A DNA stretch of 64,000 nt from Crossiella cryophila (GCF_014204915.1 NZ_JACHMH010000001.1:4861501-4925500); one strand, 5' to 3'. Positions 54,079-62,800 are shown, counted from the first letter of the stretch. The notes: a model not told the origin generated them from the sequence alone. A program made the numbers and translations.

Positions 54079-55556
54079 GCCTGTGCTACTCCTCGGGTGT
54101 CGTGCGGGGAGATCGGGGTGAGCAGGCGGGCGACCGCGGTCGCCGGATCGTCCTGCCCTGGGAAGAGATGTGCTGCCGACCCGGTGGTGGCCACGCGGCC
54201 GCCGTGCAGGACCACAACCTGGTCCGCGGTGACGGCCACGTGCGGGTCGTGGGTGATCAGGACGACGGCGAGGCCGAGCCGTGCGCGCACGTCGGCGAGC
54301 ACGGCCAGGACCTCCTCCTGCGCACTGGTGTCCAGGGCCGAGGTGGCCTCGTCGCAGAGCAGCACCTCGGGTCCGGCGGCCAGCGCGCGGGCCAGTGCGA
54401 CCCGTTGCCGTTGCCCGCCGGAGAGTTCGCCGGGCAACCGGTCGGCGAACTCCCCGGGCAGGCGCACCAGTTCCAGCAACCGGCGCACGTCTGCCTCGGT
54501 CGTGGTGGTGCGGCGCAGGGTGCTGGTCGGTCGGGACAGTGCGGTGCGCACGGTCTGGTAGGGGTGCAGGGCGTCGGCCGGGTTCTGCGCGACCAGGCCG
54601 AGTGCGGCCCGCTGGGCGAGGTTCCGCTTGCGGACGTCCGGGGCGAGCAGGGTGTCGCCGAGCCGGATCTGGCCGTCGCCCTGCGGGTGCAGGCCGGTGA
54701 TCCGGCGGGCCAGGGTGCTCTTGCCCGCGCCGGAGGCGCCGAGCACCACCAGCAACTGTCCGGAGTGGACGGTGAGGTCGACCCCGGCGAGCACGGTCCG
54801 TTTGCCGTGCCGGGCGGAAAGTCCGCGCACGGTCAGCACTTCCCGGCCCGACTCACCCGTGCCGCGCTGCCCGGCGGTGCGGATCGGGCGGTCCAGTGGG
54901 CGGCCGTCGCGCACCACCTTGCCCCGCTCCAGTTCCAGCACCCGGTTGGTCAGCGCGGCCACCGTGCCGTGGTCGTGGCTGATCCACACCAGGCCGGTGC
55001 CGGACGCCCGGACCCGGGCCAGCTCGGCCAGGACCTCTTGGGTGGCAAGGACATCCAGTGCGGTGGTCGGTTCGTCCAGCACGAGCAGTGCGGGCCGTCC
55101 GGCCAGTGCGGCGGCCAGTGCGACGCGTTGCTGCTGGCCACCGGAAAGCTGGTGCGGGTAGCGGCGAGCGAGGTCGGCGGGCAGTCCCACCCCGGCCAGC
55201 AACTCCGGCACCGCACCGCGACCGCGGGCCGCGGTGCGCAGGATCGAACCAACCCTGGCATAGGGATTCAGCGAGCCGCCGGGGTCCTGCCCGAGATAAC
55301 CGAGTACCCGCCCGGCCACGCCGGGGGCGCGGCGGGGCAGCATGTCGTGGCCGTCCACCAGCACCCGGCCGCCGAGGTGGCGCACGCCGGGCCGCAGGTG
55401 CCCGAACAGCGCGAGCGCCAGGGTGGTCTTGCCGCTGCCGGAGGGGCCGACGATCCCGACCGACTCACCACGGCCCAGCTCCACCGACACGCCGTCGAGC
55501 AGTCGCTGATCGCCCGCGCCGAGCGCGAGGTCTTCCAGTCGTACCAAGGGTTTCAC
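54075..55556 (-). CDS. Dual ATPase of Opp/Nik/Cnt-type ABC importer (DppD-DppF fusion)
   Basis: This 493-residue protein contains two ABC domains: the first with GPSGSGKTTLAL, LSGGQQQRV and LLVLDEPTTALD, the second with GASGAGKSTLAR, LSGGQRQRV and VLLCDEATSALD. Fusion of the two nucleotide-binding subunits is common in actinobacteria for peptide/nickel importers. It powers the two permeases and binding protein encoded directly upstream. The GTG at 55556 overlaps the permease stop (GTGA); the earlier in-frame ATG at 55655 lies within the permease gene. Confidence 0.93.
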   Translation of the reverse strand: MKPLVRLEDLALGAGDQRLLDGVSVELGRGESVGIVGPSGSGKTTLALALFGHLRPGVRHLGGRVLVDGHDMLPRRAPGVAGRVLGYLGQDPGGSLNPYARVGSILRTAARGRGAVPELLAGVGLPADLARRYPHQLSGGQQQRVALAAALAGRPALLVLDEPTTALDVLATQEVLAELARVRASGTGLVWISHDHGTVAALTNRVLELERGKVVRDGRPLDRPIRTAGQRGTGESGREVLTVRGLSARHGKRTVLAGVDLTVHSGQLLVVLGASGAGKSTLARRITGLHPQGDGQIRLGDTLLAPDVRKRNLAQRAALGLVAQNPADALHPYQTVRTALSRPTSTLRRTTTTEADVRRLLELVRLPGEFADRLPGELSGGQRQRVALARALAAGPEVLLCDEATSALDTSAQEEVLAVLADVRARLGLAVVLITHDPHVAVTADQVVVLHGGRVATTGSAAHLFPGQDDPATAVARLLTPISPHDTRGVAQA

Positions 55557-56329
55557 GCCAGCACCGCCTTGGCGCGGGCGCCGACGCCGTCGGCGACCAG
55601 GGTGGCCGAGACCGCGAGCAGCGCGATGGCCAGTGCCGGGGCCAGCAGTGCCCACGGTTGCAGGGCCACCCCGGGCAGCGCCTCCACCACGAGCAGTCCC
55701 CAGTCACTGCCGGTGCCGCTGATGCCGAGGAATCCGGCCGCGGCCACCAGGTACACCGAGAGCACGAACCGCAAACCCAGGTCCGCCAACAAAGTTCCGG
55801 CCACCAGGGGCAGCACCTCGCGGGTGAGCAGCCAGCCAATGCCCTCGCCACGCAGCACGGCGGCCTCCACGTGGCCGCGGTGGCGCACCTGGTCGGCGGT
55901 GGCCCTGGCCACCCGCGCGGACAGCGGCGCGCTGACCAGCACCACCGCCAGCACCAGTCCGGCCCGGCTGGGCAGCGCGGTGAGCACGAGCAGGAGCAGC
56001 AGCACCGGCGGCACCGCGGCGAGCACGTCCAGCAGCCGGAACAGGGTGGCGTTCACCCAGCGCAGCAACGCCGACAGCAACCCGGTCAGCGCGCCCAGCC
56101 CGGTGCCCGCGACCGCGGCCAGCAGACTGGTCAGCAACAGCGGTCTGCCACCGGCGAGCAGCCGGGAGAGCACATCGCGGCCCAGGTGATCGGTGCCCAG
56201 CAGGCGTCCGGGGCCAGGCGGCGCGTAGGGCGGGCCGACCGGTGCGGTCACGCTGTGCGGGGCCAGTTCCGGGCCGAGGAGCACGAGCACGATCACCGCG
56301 CCCAGCAACAGGAATCCGGCCCGCCTCAT
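55553..56329 (-). CDS. ABC importer permease, DppC/NikC/CntC type
   Basis: This 258-residue membrane protein has five or six hydrophobic segments and the DppC-type start GPPYAPPGPGRLLGTDHLGRDVLSRL, which is diagnostic for the C-type permease. The EAA-like loop region is RHRGHVEAAVLRGEG. The ATG at 56329 overlaps the DppB-like stop (ATGA). It pairs with the gene upstream to form the membrane channel of the importer. Confidence 0.92.
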   Translation of the reverse strand: MRRAGFLLLGAVIVLVLLGPELAPHSVTAPVGPPYAPPGPGRLLGTDHLGRDVLSRLLAGGRPLLLTSLLAAVAGTGLGALTGLLSALLRWVNATLFRLLDVLAAVPPVLLLLLVLTALPSRAGLVLAVVLVSAPLSARVARATADQVRHRGHVEAAVLRGEGIGWLLTREVLPLVAGTLLADLGLRFVLSVYLVAAAGFLGISGTGSDWGLLVVEALPGVALQPWALLAPALAIALLAVSATLVADGVGARAKAVLA

Positions 56330-57285
56330 CCGGTCACCGCCGTGCGCAGGCGCGGGGTGAGCAGCACCGCGGCCAGATCGGCCAGCACCAGCGCGAGCAG
56401 CATCCCGCCGCCCAGCACCACGACCAGGGCCTGCACCACCGGCAGGTCGCCGGAGCGGACCGAGGTGACCAGCAGTTCGCCCACACCCGGATAGCCGAAG
56501 ACCTGTTCCACCAGCACCGCCCCGCCGACGAAGCCGCTGGCGCTGATCAGCCAGACCTGCACGGCCACCGGCAGCACCGAGGGCACCACCGCGCGCAGGG
56601 CGATGGTCAGCGGGGGAGTGCCGTTGAGGGTCAGGAACTCCACCTGCGGGGAGCGCAGGGTGGCCACCGCGCAGGCCCGGATAACCCGCACCGCGTAGGC
56701 CAGGCCGACCAGCAGCAGGCTCAGCACCGGCAGCACCAGCACCGCGGGCTGGGCCAGCGGACTGACCCCGGCCGGTACGAAGGACAGCGCGGGCAGCCAG
56801 CCCAGCCCGGTCGCGAACACCACGACCAGCGCACCGGCCACCACGAATTCGGGCAGGGACACCAGGGTCAGCGCGGCCGAGGAGACGATCCGGTCGGTGG
56901 CCCGGCCCCGGTGCCAGGCGGCGAGCACGCCGAAGAACACCGACAGCGGGGCCAGCAGCAGCACCGCGAGCACGGCCAGCAGCAGCGAGTTGCCGATCCG
57001 GTCGGAGAGCACCTCGGTGACCGGCCGGTGGTTCGCCGCGTGGCCGAGATCGCCGTGCAGCAGTCCCCAGGCCCACTCGGTGTAGCGGGTGAGCACCGGC
57101 CGGTCCAGGCCGAGGTGGTCGCGGATCTCGGCGATCCGCGCCGGGGAGGTGTTCGGGCCGAGCCGGGCGGTCACCGGGTCACCCGGCAGCAGGTCCACAC
57201 CCACGTACACCACCACGGTCAGCAGCACGAGCAGTCCGCCACTGAGCGCGGTGCGGCGCAGCACCAGGGCCAGTCCAGGGTTCAC
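56326..57285 (-). CDS. ABC importer permease, DppB/NikB/CntB type
   Basis: This 319-residue membrane protein has six hydrophobic segments and the family features LLPGDPVTARLGPN near the N-terminus, a periplasmic-side helix IRDHLGLDRPVLTRYTEW, and VLVEQVFGYPGVGELL near the C-terminus. The GTG start at 57285 overlaps the binding-protein stop (GTGA). The long frame to 58422 is a shadow of the binding protein gene. It is the B-type permease partner of the next gene. Confidence 0.92.
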   Translation of the reverse strand: MNPGLALVLRRTALSGGLLVLLTVVVYVGVDLLPGDPVTARLGPNTSPARIAEIRDHLGLDRPVLTRYTEWAWGLLHGDLGHAANHRPVTEVLSDRIGNSLLLAVLAVLLLAPLSVFFGVLAAWHRGRATDRIVSSAALTLVSLPEFVVAGALVVVFATGLGWLPALSFVPAGVSPLAQPAVLVLPVLSLLLVGLAYAVRVIRACAVATLRSPQVEFLTLNGTPPLTIALRAVVPSVLPVAVQVWLISASGFVGGAVLVEQVFGYPGVGELLVTSVRSGDLPVVQALVVVLGGGMLLALVLADLAAVLLTPRLRTAVTG

Positions 57286-58829
57286 GCGAGACCGGCCTTG
57301 CCCAGGTAGGGGTACTTGGCCTCGTCCCGGACCTGCACGCCGGCCACGGTCTTGCGGGCCACGCTGAGCACGTCGGCCTGGCCCCACACCACGGTGTTGC
57401 CGCGCTCGGCCATCACCTTCTGCACCTGCGCCCATGCCTGCGCGCGCACCGTGTCGTCGGTGGCGCCGAGCGCGCGCTGGAAGGCCGCGGTGAACTCCGG
57501 GTCGGCCAGCCCGAGCGAGGGGAACGCGCCGAGTCGCCCGTAGGTGACCGCGAGCGGGGACGGGCCGATGGAGAAGGTCACGCTGTTGGCCTCGGCGAGC
57601 GCGGCCGGTTCGAAGAACTCCTGCAGGCCGACCAGCTGCACCCGGGCGTCCAGGCCGATTTCCTTGAGCTGCTCGGCGAAGAGCTGGGTGGAGGCGTTGT
57701 AGCCCAGCACGTATTCGGCCGAGCGCAGGGTCACCACCGCGCCCTCCGCACCCGCCTCCTTGATCAGCTTGCGGGCCGCGTCCACATCGCGGGGCAGCGG
57801 CGGCAGGTCGCTGTAGTGCCGGGCGCCCTTGCCGAACAGGTCGTTGCCGGGTGCGCCGTAGCCGAGCAGCACGGTGTCCACCAGTGCTTGACGGTTGACC
57901 GCGAGCCGGGCCGCGCGGCGCACGCGGGGGTCGTCGAAGGGCTTGCGGGTGGTGTTGAGCACGAAGGCGAAGCCGACCCGGTTGGCCTCGCCCGCGGTGC
58001 GGATCTCCAGATCCCCGCCGGGCACACCGGTTTTGGCGGTGGCGACCGGGACGTCGCCCGCGTAGTCGGCTTGGCCGGAGGTCACCGCGCGCACCGCGGT
58101 CTGCGGATCGCTCAGGCTCAGCAGCAGGATCTCGTCGGCGGGGGCCTGGCCGTCCCAGTGGCCGTCGAAGCGGACGAGCCTGGTCTGCCTGCCCGCCTCG
58201 AAGGAGTCCACCCGGTACGGTCCGGTGCCGATCGCCTTGCCCGCGCTGAAGTCCTTGGCCCCGTCCTTGACGATCTTGGCCGGGATCGCGGCCAGCAACT
58301 GGGCCGGATCGCCGACCGGGGTCAGCGTCGGCACCACGACGGTCTTGGCGTCGGTGGCGCTGGCCTTGGCCACGTCCAGGTAGGGCGCGAGCTGGCTGGG
58401 GAAGGGCCGGTCGGGGGAGCACATGTAGCGCAGGCTGTAGACCACGTCCTGCGCGGTGAATGGCGAACCGTCGTGCCAGCGCACGTTCTCCCGCAGCCGC
58501 AACGTGAACGACTTGGCGTCCTTGGCGACCTCCACCGCGGTGGCCAGCGAGGGCACGGAATCACTGCCGCGCAACACGAACAGCGAGTCGTAGACGACGT
58601 CGTTGCGCACGAAGTCCACCGGTGTGCCCCCGGCGTAGGGGTCCAGGCTCTCCGCCGGGCCGCCGCCGAAGACCGCCCGCAGCGCGCCACCCTTGCGCGG
58701 CGTGGCCTGGTTGCCACCGGCGAGGGGCACGCCGCCGGGGGCGGGCGCGCCGCCGCACGCGGCGAGGACGGGGCCGGTGGCCAGGACGAGCGCGATCCCC
58801 CGGAACAGGTCACGGCGGTTCAGCGGCAT
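57282..58829 (-). CDS. Lipoprotein substrate-binding protein, NikA/CntA/DppA (family 5)
   Basis: This 515-residue family 5 binding protein has a signal with MPLNRRDLFRG followed by a lipobox LAAC, so it is a lipoprotein on the outer face of the membrane. Segments such as LRLRENVRWHDGSPFTAQDVVYSL and AARLAVNRQALVDTV are typical. The family binds peptides, nickel chelates or opine-type metallophores (CntA/staphylopine). Placement in a thiazoline NRPS operon makes uptake of a metal-metallophore complex a fair inference. The ATG has AAGGAG 7 bp upstream and follows the VOC gene by 27 bp, the largest gap in the operon. Confidence 0.92.
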   Translation of the reverse strand: MPLNRRDLFRGIALVLATGPVLAACGGAPAPGGVPLAGGNQATPRKGGALRAVFGGGPAESLDPYAGGTPVDFVRNDVVYDSLFVLRGSDSVPSLATAVEVAKDAKSFTLRLRENVRWHDGSPFTAQDVVYSLRYMCSPDRPFPSQLAPYLDVAKASATDAKTVVVPTLTPVGDPAQLLAAIPAKIVKDGAKDFSAGKAIGTGPYRVDSFEAGRQTRLVRFDGHWDGQAPADEILLLSLSDPQTAVRAVTSGQADYAGDVPVATAKTGVPGGDLEIRTAGEANRVGFAFVLNTTRKPFDDPRVRRAARLAVNRQALVDTVLLGYGAPGNDLFGKGARHYSDLPPLPRDVDAARKLIKEAGAEGAVVTLRSAEYVLGYNASTQLFAEQLKEIGLDARVQLVGLQEFFEPAALAEANSVTFSIGPSPLAVTYGRLGAFPSLGLADPEFTAAFQRALGATDDTVRAQAWAQVQKVMAERGNTVVWGQADVLSVARKTVAGVQVRDEAKYPYLGKAGLA

Positions 58830-58856
58830 CGAGGATCTCCTTGGGGGATGGTGGGT

Positions 58857-59549
58857 TCAGCGGGTGGTGGCTGGGCGGAGCAGTGCGCCGCGGGTCAGCG
58901 CCGGGTCGAGTTCGGTGGTGAGCCCGGCCAGTTCGACGGCGAGCACGCCGGTCTGCTCGGCCTCCCGGAACTCGAAGTCGCCGCCGTCGCCGACGAGCAG
59001 CCGGAGCACCGGCAGGTCGGCCGGGCTCACCCCGAGCACCACCTTGGTCAGCGCGGTGGCCCCGTTGGGGTGGCTCACCGACGGCGGGTGCTGCGGCGGG
59101 TCGTAGGGGGTGACCAGGAACGGCGCCCGGTCGGCCCTCGGGTAGGCGAAGCGGAACCTGGTCTGCTGCCCGTCCGGTTTGGTGCGGGTCCAGTTCACCA
59201 CCCGGCCGCAGCCGGAACCGTTGGCGCGCAACGCGTTACGCGTGTCGGTGAGCCGATCGTCGTCGAGCAGCACGGCCGCGTCGCAGAAACCTTCCGGCTG
59301 CACGGCCCAGCGCACCATCCGCCGCCCGGCACCCCGGCCGAAGGCGATCTCCAGTGGCCAGCGCAGGAACTTGGCGCCCTTGGGTGCGGTGAGCAGTTCC
59401 AGCACCGGCCCCTCGCGGAACCAGACGTGCGCGTGCAACGCCTTGTCCTCGGCGGTGGCGTAGTGCACCTCGAAGCCGAGCGCCCGGTAGTCGGCGACCG
59501 CGCGCCGCAGGTCGTCGACCTTGATCAGCACATGGCTGCACCTGCTCAT
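58857..59549 (-). CDS. VOC/glyoxalase-like protein
   Basis: This 230-residue protein starts SHVLIKVDDLRRAVADYRALGFEVHYAT, a typical VOC/Glyoxalase_3 opening, and continues HAHVWFREGPVLELLTAPKG. A second, more divergent half (TALTKVVLGVSPADLPVL...) completes a two-module fold. The ATG at 59549 overlaps the imide reductase stop by 4 bp. It might be a self-protection or tailoring protein of the metallophore pathway. I cannot assign a substrate. Confidence 0.75.
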   Translation of the reverse strand: MSRCSHVLIKVDDLRRAVADYRALGFEVHYATAEDKALHAHVWFREGPVLELLTAPKGAKFLRWPLEIAFGRGAGRRMVRWAVQPEGFCDAAVLLDDDRLTDTRNALRANGSGCGRVVNWTRTKPDGQQTRFRFAYPRADRAPFLVTPYDPPQHPPSVSHPNGATALTKVVLGVSPADLPVLRLLVGDGGDFEFREAEQTGVLAVELAGLTTELDPALTRGALLRPATTR

Positions 59550-60652
59550 CGGGTTCCTCTCGCGTCCTCGGCGGCCACCGCGGCGAGCAGCTCGCCCACG
59601 GGCAGCACCGGCGGTTCCTCGGGGTGGATGGGTTGCGGCACGCCGAGCCGGGCGGTCAGCGCGGACCAGGCGGTGGCCACACCCAGCGCCCACTGGCCGG
59701 TGCGGGCGCGGCGGGCGGGTTCGCCGATGTCCTGGACCAGCCGGTGCAGCGCGGTGCGCACCGCGTCCGGCCACAGCTCGGCGAAGACCTGGTGGAAGCT
59801 GCCCGCCTCCGGGCCGAGCACGGTGGTGCTGGTCGCGGCGAGCCGGTCGGTGCCGGGCCCGGCCATGATCAGCCGCCCGGTGTCGTCGCGGCCGGCGTGC
59901 AGACGTGGTTGCCACAGCACCGGTCCGTGCGTGTCGGCCAGGGTGAGCACCCCGGCGTCGCCGCCGACGGTGATCCGGTGGAAGAAGTGCGCGTGGTTGT
60001 CCGCGTCGGCCGGGTGCAGCTGGTTCTGCACCCGCAGCGTCACCGGCAGCCCGCCGACGGTGGCGTGCAGGGCGCGGTAGGGCTGGTCGTCCGGGCCGGA
60101 GGTCTCGCCGAAGCCGAACGGCCGCACCGAACCCGCGATCCGGGCGAGGATCTCGACCAGGGGGTAGGCGACCTGGTTCGCGCAGGCGGCGTCGACGAAC
60201 CGCAGCGGTCCGGACCGCCGCAGCACCTCGACCGCGGCCAGGAACCGGCGCACCGGCGCGAGATCCGGGTAGAGCGTGTTCACCGCGTAGGCCGCGCCAC
60301 CGCGCCGGGCCGCGCGCAGGTTGTCCGCGATCTCCCCGGCGTGCACCGGGTGCTCCTGCAGCACGTGCGTGCCGCGGCTCAGGAACGCCTGTGCCAGTTC
60401 GGATCCGGGCCCGCCGAGCAGACCGGAGCGCACCACCACGCAGGCGATGTCCACCTCGGGCACCTGGTCGACGGCGGTGTAGAGCGGCACGTCGTGGCGG
60501 CTGGCGAGCGCGCGCGAGTACGCGCCGCCGGTGCTGAGCACACCGGCGAGCGCGAAGGACTCCGGCGCGGCGCGCACCGCGTCCAGGTAGACCCGCCCGA
60601 AGGCGGTGCCGGCGACCACGACCCGCGCCGACCGCGGCTGGGCTTGGTTCAA
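59546..60652 (-). CDS. Thiazolinyl imide reductase (Irp3/YbtU/PchG type)
   Basis: This 368-residue Gfo/Idh/MocA-type Rossmann protein has RVVVAGTAFGRVYLDAV and the characteristic QEHPVH segment (canonical QEHPLH in YbtU/PchG). Known relatives use NADPH to reduce a PCP-bound thiazoline to a thiazolidine in yersiniabactin and pyochelin assembly. It is the first gene of the operon. The start is TTG at 60652, supported by GGAGAAAG 5 bp upstream; no better ATG or GTG exists before conserved sequence. This gene gives the clearest functional label to the cluster. Confidence 0.9.
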   Translation of the reverse strand: MNQAQPRSARVVVAGTAFGRVYLDAVRAAPESFALAGVLSTGGAYSRALASRHDVPLYTAVDQVPEVDIACVVVRSGLLGGPGSELAQAFLSRGTHVLQEHPVHAGEIADNLRAARRGGAAYAVNTLYPDLAPVRRFLAAVEVLRRSGPLRFVDAACANQVAYPLVEILARIAGSVRPFGFGETSGPDDQPYRALHATVGGLPVTLRVQNQLHPADADNHAHFFHRITVGGDAGVLTLADTHGPVLWQPRLHAGRDDTGRLIMAGPGTDRLAATSTTVLGPEAGSFHQVFAELWPDAVRTALHRLVQDIGEPARRARTGQWALGVATAWSALTARLGVPQPIHPEEPPVLPVGELLAAVAAEDARGTR

Positions 60653-60720
60653 CGTGCTTTCTCCGAGGTAGACGGTGGGCAGAGGGTCAAGTTAGGGTCC
60701 CCTTTTGAACACTGTTTTAC

Positions 60721-60739
60721 ATAGGCTAGGCTCGCCTAA
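60721..60739 (-). promoter_or_regulatory. IdeR/DmdR-like iron box
   Basis: ATAGGCTAGGCTCGCCTAA matches the actinobacterial DtxR/IdeR/DmdR consensus (TTAGGTTAGGCTAACCTAA) at 15 of 19 positions by my count. It lies 69 bp upstream of the TTG start of the imide reductase and touches a -10-like TATGTA on the minus strand (60723-60718). With iron bound, IdeR-type repressors occupy such sites, so iron repression of the operon is expected. Confidence 0.75.
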
Positions 60740-60820
60740 CTTCGCACCTCGCAGTCGTCGGCCCCGGGCAGGTTCGGGATTTTGTCGGGCGACCAGCCAA
60801 TCACCAGATCGATCGCGCTC

Positions 60821-60850
60821 AATACAGTTGACAATGGCAATCATTGTCAA
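60821..60850 (-). promoter_or_regulatory. Second promoter with Fur/Zur-family palindrome in its spacer
   Basis: TTGACAATG (60829-60837, plus strand) and CATTGTCAA (60842-60850) are perfect 9-bp inverted arms with a 4-5 base spacer. On the minus strand this gives -35 TTGACA (60850-60845), an 18-bp spacer and -10 TGTATT (60826-60821), so the palindrome lies across the promoter core. The inner TGGCAATCATTGTCA agrees with a Zur box of the TGAAAATCATTTTCA type at 12 of 15 positions (consensus from memory). The rest of 60653-61080 shows no gene I can support. Confidence 0.65.
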
Positions 60851-61080
60851 TAGTTGGTGGCGTGCGTCACCGAACGGATATCTGATGTTTCCCGTAGCGG
60901 CAGTTGTGCAGGGCCTTTTGACTCGTGTTCGGAGCGACGACGAGTAGCCGCGTCAGCACAGTGGGCGAGAACCCACAGGTAATATCGCTTGCCTGCCAAC
61001 GCTTTTCCGCTGTCCGTTATGGACAGTGGCATTCGGTCTAATGTGGATGGACCATTCGGCCCGGAACTCGCGGGCCGCGA

Positions 61081-62709
61081 TCAGCGACGCTGCATCAGCG
61101 CCACGGTGAACCCGGGCAGCTGCTCCACCCCGGTCGCCACGAACTGACCCTGCACGGCGGCGGCCTTGTCCGGGCGGGCCGGGAACGCCATCAGCGCCGG
61201 GCTGCCCGCGAACGGGTCCTGGCGTTCGCCGACGCCGATCACCCAGACCCGGTTCGCCCCGGCCAGCCGGGCGGCGTAGGCGGTGGCCTCGGTGCCGGTC
61301 AGGTTGGCGTTGGCCAGCGGATCCCGGTCCAGGAAGACATCGCGCGGGCGGTCGGCACTCCGCCAGTGGTAGTCCAGGGCGATGTCGGTGAACCAGAAGT
61401 CCGGCCGGTTGGCGTAGACGAGCACGTCGCCCTCGCGGGCCTCCCGGCGCAGGCGGTCGGCGAGTTGCCGGTAGTCGGCGTACTGGCCGGGGCGTTCGGC
61501 GAACAGGGCGTAGGGGTAGAAGGCGGCGTCGTGCGAGCCGGGGGAGCGGGCGGCGAGCTGGTCCGGCACGGTGATCGCCGCGGTGGCCGCCAGGGCGAGC
61601 GCGAGCACGGCCGGTGGCCGGATCGCGGCGAGGGTGACGCCCGCGGCGATCACCAGCACCGGCAGCAGGAAGACCAGGTAGCGGGCGAAGAAGAAGGACG
61701 GCCCGGCCTGCGAGGCGGCCCACAGCGCCAGGATCGGCACCCCGGCCACGGCCAGCATCCCGGCCGCCCGGCGGCGTTGCGACAGCAGCAGGGACGCCAG
61801 TGCGAGGGCGAGCACGAGCCAGGCGGTGGCGGCGGAGCGGAACAACTGCGGCCACATCATGCTGTCCGCGGGCGCCACCGAGGTGAAGCCGAACAGGTCG
61901 AGCAGGCCCGGCCGGGGGATCATGCCGACCACGCCCTGCCCGCCACCCAGCGACAGCACCGCCAGGGGTGCGGCTGGCAGTACCGCGAGCACCGCGGCCA
62001 GGGCGAACCGCCAGGTCCAGCGGCGGGCGGCCAGTACCAGCACCAGGTGCCCGGCCACGATCGAGAACGCGGTGAGCTGGGTGAGCCCGACCGCGGCCAG
62101 CGCCAGGCCGTAACCCGCCCAGCGCCGCCAGGACGGCTCGTCCAGCGCACGCAGCAGCAGGTAGGTGGACAGCGCGACGAACAGCATCACGAAGGCGTAG
62201 GGCCGGGCCTCCTGGGCCATCCGGGTCACCATCGGCACCAGCGCGAACAGCAGTCCGGCACACCACCCCGCCCGGGTGCCGAACCACCGTCCGGCCAGGG
62301 CGGCCACCACCGCGGCCGTGCCCGCGGCGGCCAGCAGCGAGGGCAGCCGCAGGGCCACCTCGGAGTCGCCGAAGATCGCCATCCAGTAGTGCAGGAACAG
62401 GTAGTAGGGCAGGTAGAAGGCGTCCGCGTTGGCGGTCATGGCGAACAGTTCGGTCACCGTGCGGCGGGCCGCGCTCCAGGTGGCCAGCTCGTCCCGCCAC
62501 AGCTGCGCCGCGGTGAGGCCGATCGCGCCCAGGACCAGCGTGGTGAGGGCGGCGGCCAGGGCCGGGAGTGCTCGCGTCCAGGGTGCGATGTGCGGCTGGG
62601 CAAGGGTGTCCACCGGAACCGGGGCGCGAGACGTCACGTAGTCGATCTTAGGAGTGGCGGCGGCCGGAACCCGATCGGTCTCACCATCGGGCGATCGATG
62701 CTGCACCAC
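61081..62709 (-). CDS. GT-C/GT39-type membrane glycosyltransferase
   Basis: This protein of up to 542 residues has ten or more hydrophobic segments and, in the first extracellular loop, LWRDELATW, the acidic motif of PMT/GT39-like and mycobacterial mannosyltransferases that use polyprenyl-phosphate sugars. ARPYAFVML in a later loop is also typical. The C-terminal roughly 150 residues are soluble. The first start is a GTG at 62709 without a Shine-Dalgarno; another GTG at 62637 fits the conserved region equally. It ends 428 bp before the NRPS operon and is likely unrelated to it. Confidence 0.8.
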   Translation of the reverse strand: MVQHRSPDGETDRVPAAATPKIDYVTSRAPVPVDTLAQPHIAPWTRALPALAAALTTLVLGAIGLTAAQLWRDELATWSAARRTVTELFAMTANADAFYLPYYLFLHYWMAIFGDSEVALRLPSLLAAAGTAAVVAALAGRWFGTRAGWCAGLLFALVPMVTRMAQEARPYAFVMLFVALSTYLLLRALDEPSWRRWAGYGLALAAVGLTQLTAFSIVAGHLVLVLAARRWTWRFALAAVLAVLPAAPLAVLSLGGGQGVVGMIPRPGLLDLFGFTSVAPADSMMWPQLFRSAATAWLVLALALASLLLSQRRRAAGMLAVAGVPILALWAASQAGPSFFFARYLVFLLPVLVIAAGVTLAAIRPPAVLALALAATAAITVPDQLAARSPGSHDAAFYPYALFAERPGQYADYRQLADRLRREAREGDVLVYANRPDFWFTDIALDYHWRSADRPRDVFLDRDPLANANLTGTEATAYAARLAGANRVWVIGVGERQDPFAGSPALMAFPARPDKAAAVQGQFVATGVEQLPGFTVALMQRR

Positions 62710-62800
62710 CGGACGTTTGACGGGTTGTGCGGTTCTGTTTCAGGCTGTGTGATCGTGGGTGGTTTTGTCTTAGTTTTCGACGTGGAACAAGGAGGTTCCG

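Noticed and set aside
60829-60850. The 9+9 palindrome as terminator of the glycosyltransferase gene
   Set aside because: It is about 230 bp beyond that gene, the arms are AT-rich and match a Fur/Zur-type operator placed in promoter elements, and no T-tract follows.
60847-61032. 61-codon minus-strand frame before the NRPS operon as a leader peptide
   Set aside because: It has no Shine-Dalgarno, lies mostly upstream of the predicted second promoter's start point and ends within the palindrome.
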